DNA of 64,000 nucleotides from positions 248,001 through 312,000 of the forward strand of contig NZ_AP017929.1 in assembly GCF_002370355.1 (NCBI RefSeq). The letters run 5' to 3'. Every line of letters begins with the position of its first letter. Position 1 is the first letter of the stretch. Positions 22,702-31,580 of this stretch are shown here, piece by piece. Position numbers and translations under genes: made by a program. The notes beneath the pieces are model-generated. The model was not told where the DNA came from and ran no database searches. It saw nothing but the letters and a program-made list of their open reading frames with translations. The DNA is from Latilactobacillus sakei subsp. sakei DSM 20017 = JCM 1157 (lineage in GTDB: Bacteria; Bacillota; Bacilli; Lactobacillales; Lactobacillaceae).

Positions 22702-23358
22702 TTAGGAACTCATCAACTGATTCCATTCCCACACCGATTGATTAAAGGTCGCCACTTTGAAACCCGCATCATGCAACGCCTGACTAGCGACATTGGCATA
22801 AGCACATAGCCGACCGCGACAGTAGACAACAATTTCCTTATCTTGCGGTAATTCGGCTAAATGTTGTGGTAACTCATCATATGGGATATTATGCGCTCCC
22901 GGCAAGTGTTGCGTCTCATACTCATCATTGGGTCTAAGATCAACTAAGTACGTTGATTCAGCGGTTAATTTCGCTTTTAACGCCGAAATCGTTAACGCCT
23001 GTGGTGAACCAGTTTGTTGCTTGAACGTTGTCTGAATGGCTGCCAATTCAGGCTGTGACTGTTCTGCGACCGTGACTAATAACGATATAAGCTGCTTAAT
23101 CTGATCTGACGTTAAGCGGTAGGTTACAAAATTTTTATGTCGTTCAATTTCAACCAAGCGCGCCTTCTTCAAAATCTGTAAATTGCGTGACGTTGTCGCA
23201 ACGCTTAACCCAATCGTATTGGCTAAATTTTCAACCGTTTTGGGACCCTGCACCAATAAATCTAGTATCCGCAAGCGCGTCACATTCCCTAATGATTTCC
23301 CTACCTTGACGACTTGCTCATAAACGGCATCTCGATATTGTAATATCTGTTCTTCCAC
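22702..23358 (-). CDS. ArsR-type regulator fused to rhodanese domain
   Basis: A 218-residue two-domain protein. An ArsR winged helix (about 15-90; LGNVTRLRILDLLVQGPKTV, SVATTSRNLQILKKARLV) is followed by a rhodanese domain (about 120-215) with the active loop YCRGRLCAYA. Loop Cys residues could carry persulfide, making this a candidate sulfur- or redox-responsive regulator. It uses a GTG start at 23358 with GGGAGGG 6 nt upstream. The open frame upstream to 23604 has no ribosome site and is excluded. Such regulator-rhodanese proteins are known in Firmicutes. Confidence 0.9.
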   Translation of the reverse strand: MEEQILQYRDAVYEQVVKVGKSLGNVTRLRILDLLVQGPKTVENLANTIGLSVATTSRNLQILKKARLVEIERHKNFVTYRLTSDQIKQLISLLVTVAEQSQPELAAIQTTFKQQTGSPQALTISALKAKLTAESTYLVDLRPNDEYETQHLPGAHNIPYDELPQHLAELPQDKEIVVYCRGRLCAYANVASQALHDAGFKVATFNQSVWEWNQLMSS

Positions 23359-23491
23359 TATCCATCCCTCCCGATAATCAATGATTTTATTGAATAGCAT
23401 TAACTTAACACGTTCATTTGTAACGGTCAACTGGATTAGTCCAAAAAAATAAGCGACCGCTATTTCGCAGTCGCCTATTTCCAGTCTATTC

Positions 23492-23878
23492 TTATTGTTG
23501 TCCAAGAAAACTACGACCCAAAGTTGGAACCGCCGTGCTTTGACGGTGCTCTTCCCATTCGGTAATATCGCGATTAACCTTCTTGTAGATCTTGCGACCT
23601 TCATCGGTAATTGTAATGTTGACTAAGCGTTGGTCCTGGCGTTCGCCACGTAGCTTTTCAATCATTTTTTTGTCTTGCAAGACATTTAACTTACGGGTCA
23701 CAATCGGACTCGATATTTTAAATACCATTGCCAACTCACTCGGTGATTGGGTACCTTCCATAACAAGTCTTTCTAAGTATAAAAATTGTTCTAAACTAAT
23801 ATCGTGTTTATGGCAAATCGCATTCAAGTTAGATGACACTGATCGGTATTCAATATACCACTGGCTCAAATAATCCAT
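23492..23878 (-). CDS. MarR-like regulator linked to WxL cluster 1
   Basis: A 128-residue winged-helix protein. The core reads QSPSELAMVF, SSPIVTRKLNVLQDKKMI and ERQDQRLVNITITDEG. It is clearly related to the copy at 35755-36159 (QSPSELA, PIVTRKLN, RLDQR) and more distantly to the broken copy at 46099-46527; all three lie beside WxL clusters. The start at 23878 has GGGAGGA upstream. Its gene follows the cluster 1 WxL gene; a palindrome at 23908-23924 lies just upstream and may be its operator. Confidence 0.85.
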   Translation of the reverse strand: MDYLSQWYIEYRSVSSNLNAICHKHDISLEQFLYLERLVMEGTQSPSELAMVFKISSPIVTRKLNVLQDKKMIEKLRGERQDQRLVNITITDEGRKIYKKVNRDITEWEEHRQSTAVPTLGRSFLGQQ

Positions 23879-23907
23879 GTCGCCACTTCCTCCCAAGTTA
23901 AACTATC

Positions 23908-23924
23908 GATGAATTTAATTCATC
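23908..23924. promoter_or_regulatory. Palindrome upstream of the cluster 1 MarR gene
   Basis: GATGAATTTAATTCATC is a 17-nt palindrome with perfect 8-bp arms, 30 nt upstream of the MarR start. Size and position suit an autoregulatory MarR operator. This is an inference. Confidence 0.55.
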
Positions 23925-23935
23925 TATGTATGTGT

Positions 23936-23957
23936 AACGAGCTAATATTAGCTCGTT
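23936..23957. other. Perfect 22-nt palindrome between WxL gene and MarR gene
   Basis: AACGAGCTA, ATAT, TAGCTCGTT form a perfect palindrome 12 nt after the WxL stop codon. No T tract follows on the minus strand, so it is a poor terminator; it could stabilise the 3' end or act as a second operator. Confidence 0.4.
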
Positions 23958-23969
23958 GCACCTAAATAC

Positions 23970-24968
23970 TTATTTACCAGTTTCCAATGTCCATATTAAT
24001 GATGTCTTGTAGATTGCATTTGCAACTGCAGCATCTGTTGGCATAACTAATTGGATATCTTCTGGTGCCCATGCGAAGACGTTAGCACCTGTACCTGTAT
24101 CAGTATCTGCTTTACCTACTGTACCGGCTGCAGTATCCAACTTACTTGTTGGTGCTGCTAGTGATAATGAGAATGTATCTGTGATTGCATCTTTAGCAGT
24201 TTCATTGATTGCAACATCCCCAGCTGATGGTGCTGGCGCTGGATCGCCACCATCACCATCGCCATCATCACCGTCGGCTTTAGGAGTAGCCGGTGGTGTT
24301 GCGATACTTGCTTTATAATCAGCAAGATCTTTCGCAAAAGTCTTATCTTGATCTGAGTTTGTTAGTTCATAAACACCAGATGTCAATGCATATTTAGTAT
24401 GTTTGAATAAGAGGTTAGCACCATCAATTTCTTGACCACTTGTCGTTTTCAATGGTTCAGCAGTTGATACTTTTAAATCCCAATCCCCAGCTTTTTGAGT
24501 TGTGGCAGCATCCATGCCGTCTGCATGTTGACGTGTCACTTGTTTATCAACAACTGTGACCCATGCTTTGTTAGCAACTTCGTTAAGCGCTGTATCACTA
24601 CCAGCATTTAAGAGTGGTGTCTTGCTAGCAACTGAGTTGTCATATGACGCATGTTGGTTATTCTTGTCATTGGCGTAGTTTTTACCATCGGCTGTGAATG
24701 TTGTGAATGCTTTGTCAAAAGTTGCGTGGTTACCAAAATCTAAAACCTTAGGCACTTTTTGAAGGCGTAAGAAACCAGTATTCCCGTTATCGATGTTATC
24801 ACCGAATGAGATACCAACTTCTGTTTTGTCAGTTTGTGCTAATGGTGTCCCACCATTATCGATGACGCCACCTTCATGAGTTGCGGCAAATGTTGTTGTC
24901 GCTGGAGCCAAAATGCTTAATACTGTTGCGCCGGCTAATGCAGCACTTGTTAATTTCGTAAATTTCAT
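23970..24968 (-). CDS. WxL-domain surface protein (CscB-like), cluster 1
   Basis: A 332-residue secreted cell-wall protein. The signal peptide starts MKFTKLTSAALAG and ends near TTFAATHEGG. The C-terminal WxL domain holds both motifs, GDWDLKVST in the middle and SLIWTLETG at the end, which bind peptidoglycan in the family. An Asp/Gly/Pro-rich acidic linker (near residues 220-245) interrupts the domain. The start at 24968 has GGGAGGA upstream; the leader and ribosome site closely match the broken paralogue at 48511, showing duplication. It is the last structural gene of cluster 1. Confidence 0.92.
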   Translation of the reverse strand: MKFTKLTSAALAGATVLSILAPATTTFAATHEGGVIDNGGTPLAQTDKTEVGISFGDNIDNGNTGFLRLQKVPKVLDFGNHATFDKAFTTFTADGKNYANDKNNQHASYDNSVASKTPLLNAGSDTALNEVANKAWVTVVDKQVTRQHADGMDAATTQKAGDWDLKVSTAEPLKTTSGQEIDGANLLFKHTKYALTSGVYELTNSDQDKTFAKDLADYKASIATPPATPKADGDDGDGDGGDPAPAPSAGDVAINETAKDAITDTFSLSLAAPTSKLDTAAGTVGKADTDTGTGANVFAWAPEDIQLVMPTDAAVANAIYKTSLIWTLETGK

Positions 24969-25187
24969 ATGAAATTCCTCCCTAGAATTTATATAGATGC
25001 GATGCAAGCACCGCGGTTTTTTATAGCTTAATCTTGCGATTAAGATTATAAACAAAGTAAGTTAGTTTGCCTGATCAGCAATTGATTTTCCCACAAACCA
25101 ATTACTGCCAGGCGTCGTTTTTAAAATGACACTATGATTGATAACCATTAGTGATTCGGCCAGCGCAATCAGTCTTTATAGTGATTA

Positions 25188-25361
25188 CTAATTCATCGTA
25201 ATCGTTGTGAAACTATTGAAGTCTTGGTAAACCCGAATTGCAAAGTACGTGCTAACGATAAATGCAGCTGCTAACACAACGGTGAGTGCAATCATGCCCC
25301 ACTTAACCTTGCGATAATTGGTTTGATTAACATAACTCGTTATCCATAAGCGTTTCATCAT
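25188..25361 (-). CDS. Small single-pass membrane protein of the WxL cluster
   Basis: A 57-residue protein, MMKRLWITSYVN then a basic stretch, one hydrophobic segment (about 23-43, MIALTVVLAAAFIVSTYFAI) and a short tail ending TTITMN. Its ATG overlaps the TGA of the preceding DUF916 gene by 4 nt (ATGA), so it is translationally coupled. A homologue occupies the same place in cluster 4 (48574-48727, frameshifted), sharing a Y-x-A-I-x-x-Y-x-D core and the ITM end. Conservation of position supports a real gene. Function is unknown; it may be an assembly or anchoring factor for the complex. Confidence 0.8.
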   Translation of the reverse strand: MMKRLWITSYVNQTNYRKVKWGMIALTVVLAAAFIVSTYFAIRVYQDFNSFTTITMN

Positions 25362-26407
25362 TTTGCCTTCTTTCGTTTAATCATCACCCAAGTACCAATC
25401 ACGATAATGATTAGCGCGGTGATCCCAGCAGCAAGCCATCGTAGGAATTGTTGTTGTTCTTTTTGGTAAGTGTTCTTTTGGATAAATTCAATCTTATTGT
25501 TCTTAATCCGCACATAGCTCGTTTGTTTTTTCTGATACTCGTCGTTTTGATTCTCAACGGTTAAGCGATAATAACCATCCACCAATCGCTTGCCCCCTAA
25601 GGCTAAGTTATCGGTAAATTTAGAACTAGGCGCAATCTTCATATCCTTTTGGTACTTTTCATATTTAAAGAAGGCTACTTTCTGATTTACTAACGTCGTC
25701 TTCAAATTCATTTGCTTGAGATACATCGGCATCTGATTTTCAAAATGGAATTTAATTGCCGTTGCTCGATCACCAGATTTTTGAACATCGATCTGATCTA
25801 TCTTAAGCGGTTGAACATCCTTCTTCGTTAACCTACGACCATTAAGCAGCACTCCGATTGTATAAACATACTCGTTTTGAACAGCCGCCTGACTAGCTTC
25901 TTCATCGCTCGCTAAGATTTGAATCGCTGATGCTTTAATCCCACTAAAGGCAGTTGGTTTATCAATCTTAATCGGGATATCGATGCTTTCTTGTGGTTTA
26001 ATCATCAGACTCTTAGGGACCTCAATTACTTGACTCCCAGCTTGTTTCAACAAGCCCTTTTCAGGTTGACGCGCCTTTGTATAGTCGATTGATCCATTAT
26101 TATTGGTTGCGGCATCTACGACCTTAATTTTGAGTCTAATTGTCTGGTTGGTTGGATTAAAAACATTAATCTTTTCCACACGTTGTTGCTTCTTTTGCTG
26201 AGGCAAATTGAAGTAACCGAGATATTTCCCCCCAATATTATCATTCGGTAATTTAGGTAAAATCGTAATAGTTACCGGATCTTCATCTGGCGACTTATAC
26301 TTGGCCTTTTTCCCTTCGACACTCATCGGTTGTAACAATAAACCGGCCGTTATGAAACAAATAGCAATGATTAGCCAACTATTCTTCCGTCCGTTAAGCC
26401 ATGACAT
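25358..26407 (-). CDS. DUF916/DUF3324 WxL-interacting membrane protein, cluster 1 copy 2
   Basis: A 349-residue CscA-type protein. It has a signal segment (about 12-32), an extracellular DUF916 peptidoglycan-binding domain (LGYFNLPQQKKQQ to about 190), a DUF3324 host-binding domain (about 190-310; LLNGRRLTKKDVQPL, then SSKFTDNLALGGKRLVDGYYRL), one C-terminal membrane helix (about 326-343) and a basic KRKKAK tail inside. Such proteins partner WxL proteins at the surface. It starts 1 nt after the stop of the first copy. The cluster 4 paralogue (46511-47563) has a stop right after LNGR. Confidence 0.92.
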   Translation of the reverse strand: MSWLNGRKNSWLIIAICFITAGLLLQPMSVEGKKAKYKSPDEDPVTITILPKLPNDNIGGKYLGYFNLPQQKKQQRVEKINVFNPTNQTIRLKIKVVDAATNNNGSIDYTKARQPEKGLLKQAGSQVIEVPKSLMIKPQESIDIPIKIDKPTAFSGIKASAIQILASDEEASQAAVQNEYVYTIGVLLNGRRLTKKDVQPLKIDQIDVQKSGDRATAIKFHFENQMPMYLKQMNLKTTLVNQKVAFFKYEKYQKDMKIAPSSKFTDNLALGGKRLVDGYYRLTVENQNDEYQKKQTSYVRIKNNKIEFIQKNTYQKEQQQFLRWLAAGITALIIIVIGTWVMIKRKKAK

Positions 26408-26408
26408 A

Positions 26409-27437
26409 TTATTTACTTCCCGTTAATAGTAATTTCAGTAACTCAACAAGTGAAATCAGCATCAACCCACCAGTTGCCATACTAATGTAGAACCACTTAT
26501 TGATTGGTTTGCGCATAATCTTATCATTGATATTATCAGCGGCTTTCTTATCCACTTTGATATTCTTAATGAATTTCCAAGTCATTGGTAACTTGTTCCA
26601 GTCATTTTCACCTTTGACCTGAACTTGAACCTTATATTTACCTGGTTTCAATTCATCAAATTGCCATTGAACCGGTAATGTCACAATTGAGTTTGGTGCG
26701 ATTTTACTATTATTAACGCTAAAAATCCGTTTTTGTGAAAAGACACCTTGTTTGGTGATAACGGCCTTCATTTGCACATTTTGGAGCATCATTGGTTGCG
26801 TGTTCCGAAGATTAATTGACATTGCCGCATGTTTTTGGAAAAGCATTGGTTTAACGCTGTCGTACTTCAACTCTGGATAAACCTTGTAGTGAGCGCCACG
26901 TAGGGCAATCCCCATTGAGTAGGCGTAATTACTAGAAACATGAGAATCTTTACTCTTACTTGTCGTTTCTTCAAGGAAATGCCAGTCCCCATAGACTAAC
27001 CCGCGGAAACCATCACTTGGCATCTTAATCGTTGCCGAAACTGTTCTTGTTTCTAATGGGTTAAGGGTGATGACACGATCCTTCTTATCAACATGCCCAA
27101 TACTTGTTAGTGGATATTTCAAGCTTTCATCCAAACCCTTAGCTGTAGAAACGAAGTTAACGCCCCCACCGACTTGCGTCATACTATTTCTGAGTTCTGA
27201 TTTAACCTTCACTTTATGATCCGTATAATTCTTAACCTTCATCATAATGACTTGTTTCTTACCCGGTTGGATCTGCATATCGAAGTAATTAACGTCATTA
27301 TTAACTTGCGTTTCGACCGGAATTCTTTGGATTTCAAAATCAGATTGTTCATCAGTCGCCGCTGATACAGAATGCATTTGTAAGCCTAAGCCGACTAAAC
27401 CGGCTAAAAGGCCAAATGCTATGCTTTTCATTTTCAC
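26409..27437 (-). CDS. DUF916/DUF3324 WxL-interacting membrane protein, cluster 1 copy 1
   Basis: A 342-residue paralogue of the next gene. It has a signal peptide (about 1-26, ending SVSAA), DUF916 (VNYFDMQIQPGKKQVI onward), DUF3324 (about 185-300; ALRGAHYKVYPELKYD) and a C-terminal helix (about 316-335) with little cytoplasmic tail. It is closest to 48730-49776 in cluster 4 (ALRGxxYxVYPELKY is shared as LRGKPYEIYPELKYQ), so the two clusters have matching pairs of partners. The start lies 32 nt after the large WxL gene; all are one operon. Confidence 0.92.
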   Translation of the reverse strand: MKMKSIAFGLLAGLVGLGLQMHSVSAATDEQSDFEIQRIPVETQVNNDVNYFDMQIQPGKKQVIMMKVKNYTDHKVKVKSELRNSMTQVGGGVNFVSTAKGLDESLKYPLTSIGHVDKKDRVITLNPLETRTVSATIKMPSDGFRGLVYGDWHFLEETTSKSKDSHVSSNYAYSMGIALRGAHYKVYPELKYDSVKPMLFQKHAAMSINLRNTQPMMLQNVQMKAVITKQGVFSQKRIFSVNNSKIAPNSIVTLPVQWQFDELKPGKYKVQVQVKGENDWNKLPMTWKFIKNIKVDKKAADNINDKIMRKPINKWFYISMATGGLMLISLVELLKLLLTGSK

Positions 27438-27469
27438 AGTTCAACATCCTCTTCTTTATAAAATGTGCT

Positions 27470-30400
27470 TTATGGGGCAACCGTTAGATTCCATAATAAG
27501 GTTGTCGAATAAGTCGTGTTATATCGCTTCGTTGCTCCTGGTACAAACAATCCAATACTGTAATCCGCTGTTTTTTCATCACCAAATTGATACTTATAAA
27601 CTGCATATCCAGGGCGATCATACGTTACTCTATTATCAGTACCGTCATCTGCAACAGAGCCATTAGTGTTATCCTTGTGCAAGAATTGGCCCTCTTTTTT
27701 ATGTGTTACAAGGCGTCTTGGTGTGCCATTAGGAACTAGATTGAAATGATCTAGGGATTCAGTCTTATCACCTTTACCTGAACCTTCCGTCGATTTCCCT
27801 TCAGAATGCGTCATCAAAAATTTCGCATTACTAAATTGAAGTCGAGCACCTTCTAATTCAACGTGTTTACTTGGTGTATTAGAATCACCCTTGTAATCGC
27901 TTTGGAACTGACCAACCTGTTTAACATCTAGCGCCCAACTATCAATTCCCCAATAATCAGAGATTTCAACACTATATGGTGTTTTCTGATATTTCATTGA
28001 TTTTGGTGCAGGATCTTTAGGTGCTGGCATATAGAAAGTACGGTCAATCTTAGTATCGTAGAACTTACCAAAATACATTTTCTTAGGTAACGCTGTGAAT
28101 CCTAAACGCGCCTTTTCGTAGTAAATTTTGTAGGTTACCTCATCCATTGCAATCGCGGGGTCAATATCCTGAAGTAATTTTTCAGGCGCTGTATTGGCAT
28201 CAATTGTATATTCGACAGGTGTATAACCTTCTATATACGCTGGTCGAATCTTATTTACATCCTTACTTCCATTAAGATCACCTTCAATAATTGTTCCGGT
28301 TGAAACGTGTTCACCAATTTTACCCTGAACAGTGATTGGATCATTAATAGCTTTTCCAGTTGCACGGTCAATATATTCGAAGTGCACTTTACTGTCTTTT
28401 GGCTTCACCGTTTCCATGCTAACTTCAGATTCACTTGCTGTAGTACTTGTATCAGGCAATTCACTAAGCGTTGTTACCTTATTGCTTAAAATATCACCTT
28501 CAATAGCGGTATCCATAACCTTCGCTTTGTAAGTAATCGTCGCGGAATCTCCTGGCTCCATTTGTTTTAACGTCATGCTCCCTAAACTATCAAACTCCGC
28601 TGTCGTCCCATCAGAATAATCAACTTTAATCGGCTTCTTACCAGTTTCTTTAACCAATTCCAATTTCTTATCCATTTCATCGAGTAGAGCTGTTGTTTTC
28701 ATAGTGCTACTCTTCTCATCAACCGTGAACTTAAGCTTAAATCCTAGAACATCGCGTGCATGAACTTGCGTTGTATCCTGATATTCAGTTTCTTTTTCAC
28801 TTTCATTACGAACCGTTTTATCAATAACAGTTGGTGCCAATTCTACTGGAATATCTGTCTGCGCTGACGCCTTGTTATAAAGTGCTTTACCGCCTTGAGA
28901 TACCATGCTTGGCTGTAAGGTCTTATTAGAGGCCTTACTATTAATTTTCGTGTCAACCGATACTGTGGTCCATTCGTTATCCGCTAAATCTTTAGGTAAC
29001 TTATAAGTTATTTTATGAGTAGAGGCGTTATAACTCTTAACATCAACATTAACTTCCGAACCATCATTCAATTTAGCTTTCATAGTTTTAGGATCTACTG
29101 TTAATCCTGCTGGAATCGTTGCGGTCATTGTGATGTTATCCCACACACTCTTGAATCCAATATTATGAGTTGCAAAATTTAACGTTATCTCATCCAAGAC
29201 ATGATTCTTTTTATCAGTAGTCGTATTATTTGTGTATGACACTACGGCTTCCGGCACAACCACACCCTCATTAAAGAACCCAACATCATTACGATAATGA
29301 TAGACCTTAGTAGCATCTAAAGTTTGTGGTTCCCACATCGCGCCAAGCGCAGAATCACCAGCACCAGCAACAAGACTTCCTTCATCAACCGTAAACGGAC
29401 TCAAATCCGCTCCACCCAGTGACGATCCATAATAGGTATAATCTGCCATCCCATATTTTGATTGCGTATCCATCTGTGCGCCCGCGGTTTGGTAATGGAT
29501 ACCTTGATAATGATCCGGTCCATCGGCTATTTTATCTTGCATAATGAATTTGTAACCTTTTTCCGTCATGTACATCCCATTTCGGTTACCTTGTGCATAG
29601 ATATCAGGTCCTTGATTATCATCAAGTTCCGTATCTTCTGCGTAGAAAATTCTGACGGTTTCATTACCTGTACCAACGTCTTGAAGATACATTTCTTGTT
29701 TAATGACGGGCTGTTCCTCTGATGGGCGTAAGACGAATTCCACTTTTAGTTTGACACCTTTTACAGTTGCGATTCCGACAGCTTTCAAGGCTGGCTTATT
29801 ATAACTCGTGGTTCCGTCATAAATTTTAAAACCTTTATCCATTAAATAAGGAATAGATGTCTCAGCTAAAATTTGTTTTTGATTACTTGTTTCCGTTGTT
29901 AAAGCGTAACCATACGAGGTAGTCAGTCCTTGATTTCCTTTATGGAACCCATTAATAATTTTTCCATTTGCTAATATGAACACGTTTGTCTTAGGATCCA
30001 CATAATCACGTGTCGTAGGCGCTGGATCATTAGAATTATATTCACTCTTAAGTGACCCATCAGAATTCCCAAAGGTATATCCCAACTTAACGCCTGGATC
30101 ATCTAATGGTAAATATTCAATGGTATTTTGTGGCACTTCCTTCCAATCCGTAATACCATCATTGAACCCATCTGGTGAAACCCCTACACTTTTACTTGTG
30201 CTTTTACCGTTAACTAATTGTTCACTAGCTTCCTTAACACTCTCGATACTAGGTAACTTTCCTGATGAACTCGATTGAACAAGAACCGATTCGGTTGACT
30301 TACTGCTGGATTTCGAACTTGTACTCGACTCCGCCTCATCACTCGAACTCGAAGTTGAACTCGAAGTTGAATTCGATACTGATTTAGAGCTAACAATTTC

Positions 30401-30568
30401 ACTAGTGTCTTTTGTTGAACTTGAGTTAGATTTTAATTTTGATTCTGACTTTAGACTTGTACTTGCCTTAGGAACATCTTGTTGCGCTGCGATTACATTA
30501 CTGCTCTGAATAATAAACAAGCACACTAACATAACGCCTAACATTATACACGTCGTTAACTTCTTCAT
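27470..30568 (-). CDS. Large WxL surface protein (CscC-like) with MucBP-like domain, cluster 1
   Basis: A 1032-residue secreted protein and the only intact large one here. It has a signal peptide (1-28), a Ser-rich low-complexity stretch (about 35-100), a large beta-rich N-terminal region (about 130-520), a DUF11/isopeptide-like domain (about 610-745; TVIDKTVRNESEKE), a MucBP-like domain (about 755-845; VHFEYIDRATGKAIND), and a C-terminal WxL domain with DSWALDVKQ and LLWNLTVAP. The gene heads cluster 1, preceded by about 940 bp of non-coding DNA. The architecture suggests binding of host or plant polymers while held to peptidoglycan by WxL. Confidence 0.9.
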   Translation of the reverse strand: MKKLTTCIMLGVMLVCLFIIQSSNVIAAQQDVPKASTSLKSESKLKSNSSSTKDTSEIVSSKSVSNSTSSSTSSSSDEAESSTSSKSSSKSTESVLVQSSSSGKLPSIESVKEASEQLVNGKSTSKSVGVSPDGFNDGITDWKEVPQNTIEYLPLDDPGVKLGYTFGNSDGSLKSEYNSNDPAPTTRDYVDPKTNVFILANGKIINGFHKGNQGLTTSYGYALTTETSNQKQILAETSIPYLMDKGFKIYDGTTSYNKPALKAVGIATVKGVKLKVEFVLRPSEEQPVIKQEMYLQDVGTGNETVRIFYAEDTELDDNQGPDIYAQGNRNGMYMTEKGYKFIMQDKIADGPDHYQGIHYQTAGAQMDTQSKYGMADYTYYGSSLGGADLSPFTVDEGSLVAGAGDSALGAMWEPQTLDATKVYHYRNDVGFFNEGVVVPEAVVSYTNNTTTDKKNHVLDEITLNFATHNIGFKSVWDNITMTATIPAGLTVDPKTMKAKLNDGSEVNVDVKSYNASTHKITYKLPKDLADNEWTTVSVDTKINSKASNKTLQPSMVSQGGKALYNKASAQTDIPVELAPTVIDKTVRNESEKETEYQDTTQVHARDVLGFKLKFTVDEKSSTMKTTALLDEMDKKLELVKETGKKPIKVDYSDGTTAEFDSLGSMTLKQMEPGDSATITYKAKVMDTAIEGDILSNKVTTLSELPDTSTTASESEVSMETVKPKDSKVHFEYIDRATGKAINDPITVQGKIGEHVSTGTIIEGDLNGSKDVNKIRPAYIEGYTPVEYTIDANTAPEKLLQDIDPAIAMDEVTYKIYYEKARLGFTALPKKMYFGKFYDTKIDRTFYMPAPKDPAPKSMKYQKTPYSVEISDYWGIDSWALDVKQVGQFQSDYKGDSNTPSKHVELEGARLQFSNAKFLMTHSEGKSTEGSGKGDKTESLDHFNLVPNGTPRRLVTHKKEGQFLHKDNTNGSVADDGTDNRVTYDRPGYAVYKYQFGDEKTADYSIGLFVPGATKRYNTTYSTTLLWNLTVAP

Positions 30569-30794
30569 AAAAAAATCTCCTCTCGTTCATTGACTATCGA
30601 GAATATTTAAAATTTTCTATCCCTATAGCACTCATATTCATTAGATATCATCCAATTAAGAATTATGTATAAATAAAACCACTATATGACTATCATTAAG
30701 ATTATCATTAATACTATTCATGGTTTCTAACATAAAATATAAACTATGTAACTACAAATGAATTCTATAATATATTTTAATTGATTGCAAGTGG

Positions 30795-30844
30795 GTTTTA
30801 TGCAAGTTATTACCCACCAATAAGTATTTATGCAGTTTACCACC
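30795..30844 (-). repeat. Two direct repeats of a GTGGGTAA-TGCATAAA motif
   Basis: On the minus strand the copies read GGTGGGTAATAACTTGCATA-AAAC (30818-30795) and GGTGGTAAACTGCATAAATA-C (30844-30824). They lie about 230-275 bp upstream of the large WxL gene start. A third copy is at 31442-31464. They resemble the dyad upstream of the cluster 2 MarR gene, suggesting a shared regulator. Confidence 0.55.
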
Positions 30845-31441
30845 TCTGAAATAACTTATTAAATCAGCAATGAATACGGTTAATTAAAAAAACGATATAC
30901 TATCCCAATACAGTTAACACAGCTAAACAGTAACTATATATACAATGTTAAGCGAACCAATTTTTAGTTCATGCACTTTATATTTGTTGCTGATAAACTC
31001 TTTTGTGAATTATATTCATTCCGTCTTAAAGTTCATTTTTTTTAAAATAATTGTCTTTAATTGAATTTCTTATTCAAAATTCCCCTTTTTATTATCTAAT
31101 TCTAATCTACAGTCGGTTTCTAGTTCTGATTTTTGCCTTAATATACATTTCCAAACCTTTTTTTGCATAAATATTCTTTTTGAGTAAAAAATACATTTTT
31201 AGCAAACATAATCATTAACGAATTAAATGATTTCATCCATTTCCCAAAAATGTTAACCGCTACAAATCCCGCTCTCATAAGATTGTCTAGTCATTAAAGT
31301 AATTCATCAATACTATTCAACCGTGTTAACTTATGTCGCTAAATAAGTCGTCATTAATTTCATCATCATTTTTTAACTATTATTTATTATCTTTCAGACC
31401 ATTTTTGGTCAAATAATTGCATATTATTGGTTACTCTACAT

Positions 31442-31464
31442 GTATTTATGCACTGATTACCCAC
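31442..31464 (-). repeat. Third copy of the GTGGGTAA-TGCATAAA motif
   Basis: On the minus strand it reads GTGGGTAATCAGTGCATAAA then TAC, matching both copies at 30795-30844. It lies just downstream of the terminator of the preceding gene. Confidence 0.5.
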
Positions 31465-31511
31465 AACCGCCTCTTAGTCGGTGGATAACTTGTTCATGAC
31501 TTTTCCCCATT

Positions 31512-31553
31512 AAAAAAAGCCGCGTTAACAAGGCATACTTTGTCTACACGACT
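31512..31553 (-). terminator. Terminator of the lipoprotein/TcaA-like operon
   Basis: On the minus strand, AGTCGTGTAGACAA and TTGTTAACGCGGCT pair (13 of 14 positions including wobbles) around eight bases, followed by seven T. It is 28 nt past the distal stop at 31581, supporting that stop as the original end of the gene. Confidence 0.8.
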
Positions 31554-31580
31554 ACTTTTCTTCCTATATAAATACCAACG

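Larger units (their letters stand above)
30569..31511. promoter_or_regulatory. Long AT-rich regulatory region upstream of WxL cluster 1
   Basis: About 940 bp without a credible gene; very AT-rich with many short A/T runs. It contains three directly repeated motifs (see 30795-30844 and 31442-31464) and several further TGCATAAA-like words. It must carry the cluster 1 promoter, but no single -35/-10 pair stands out. Confidence 0.5.
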
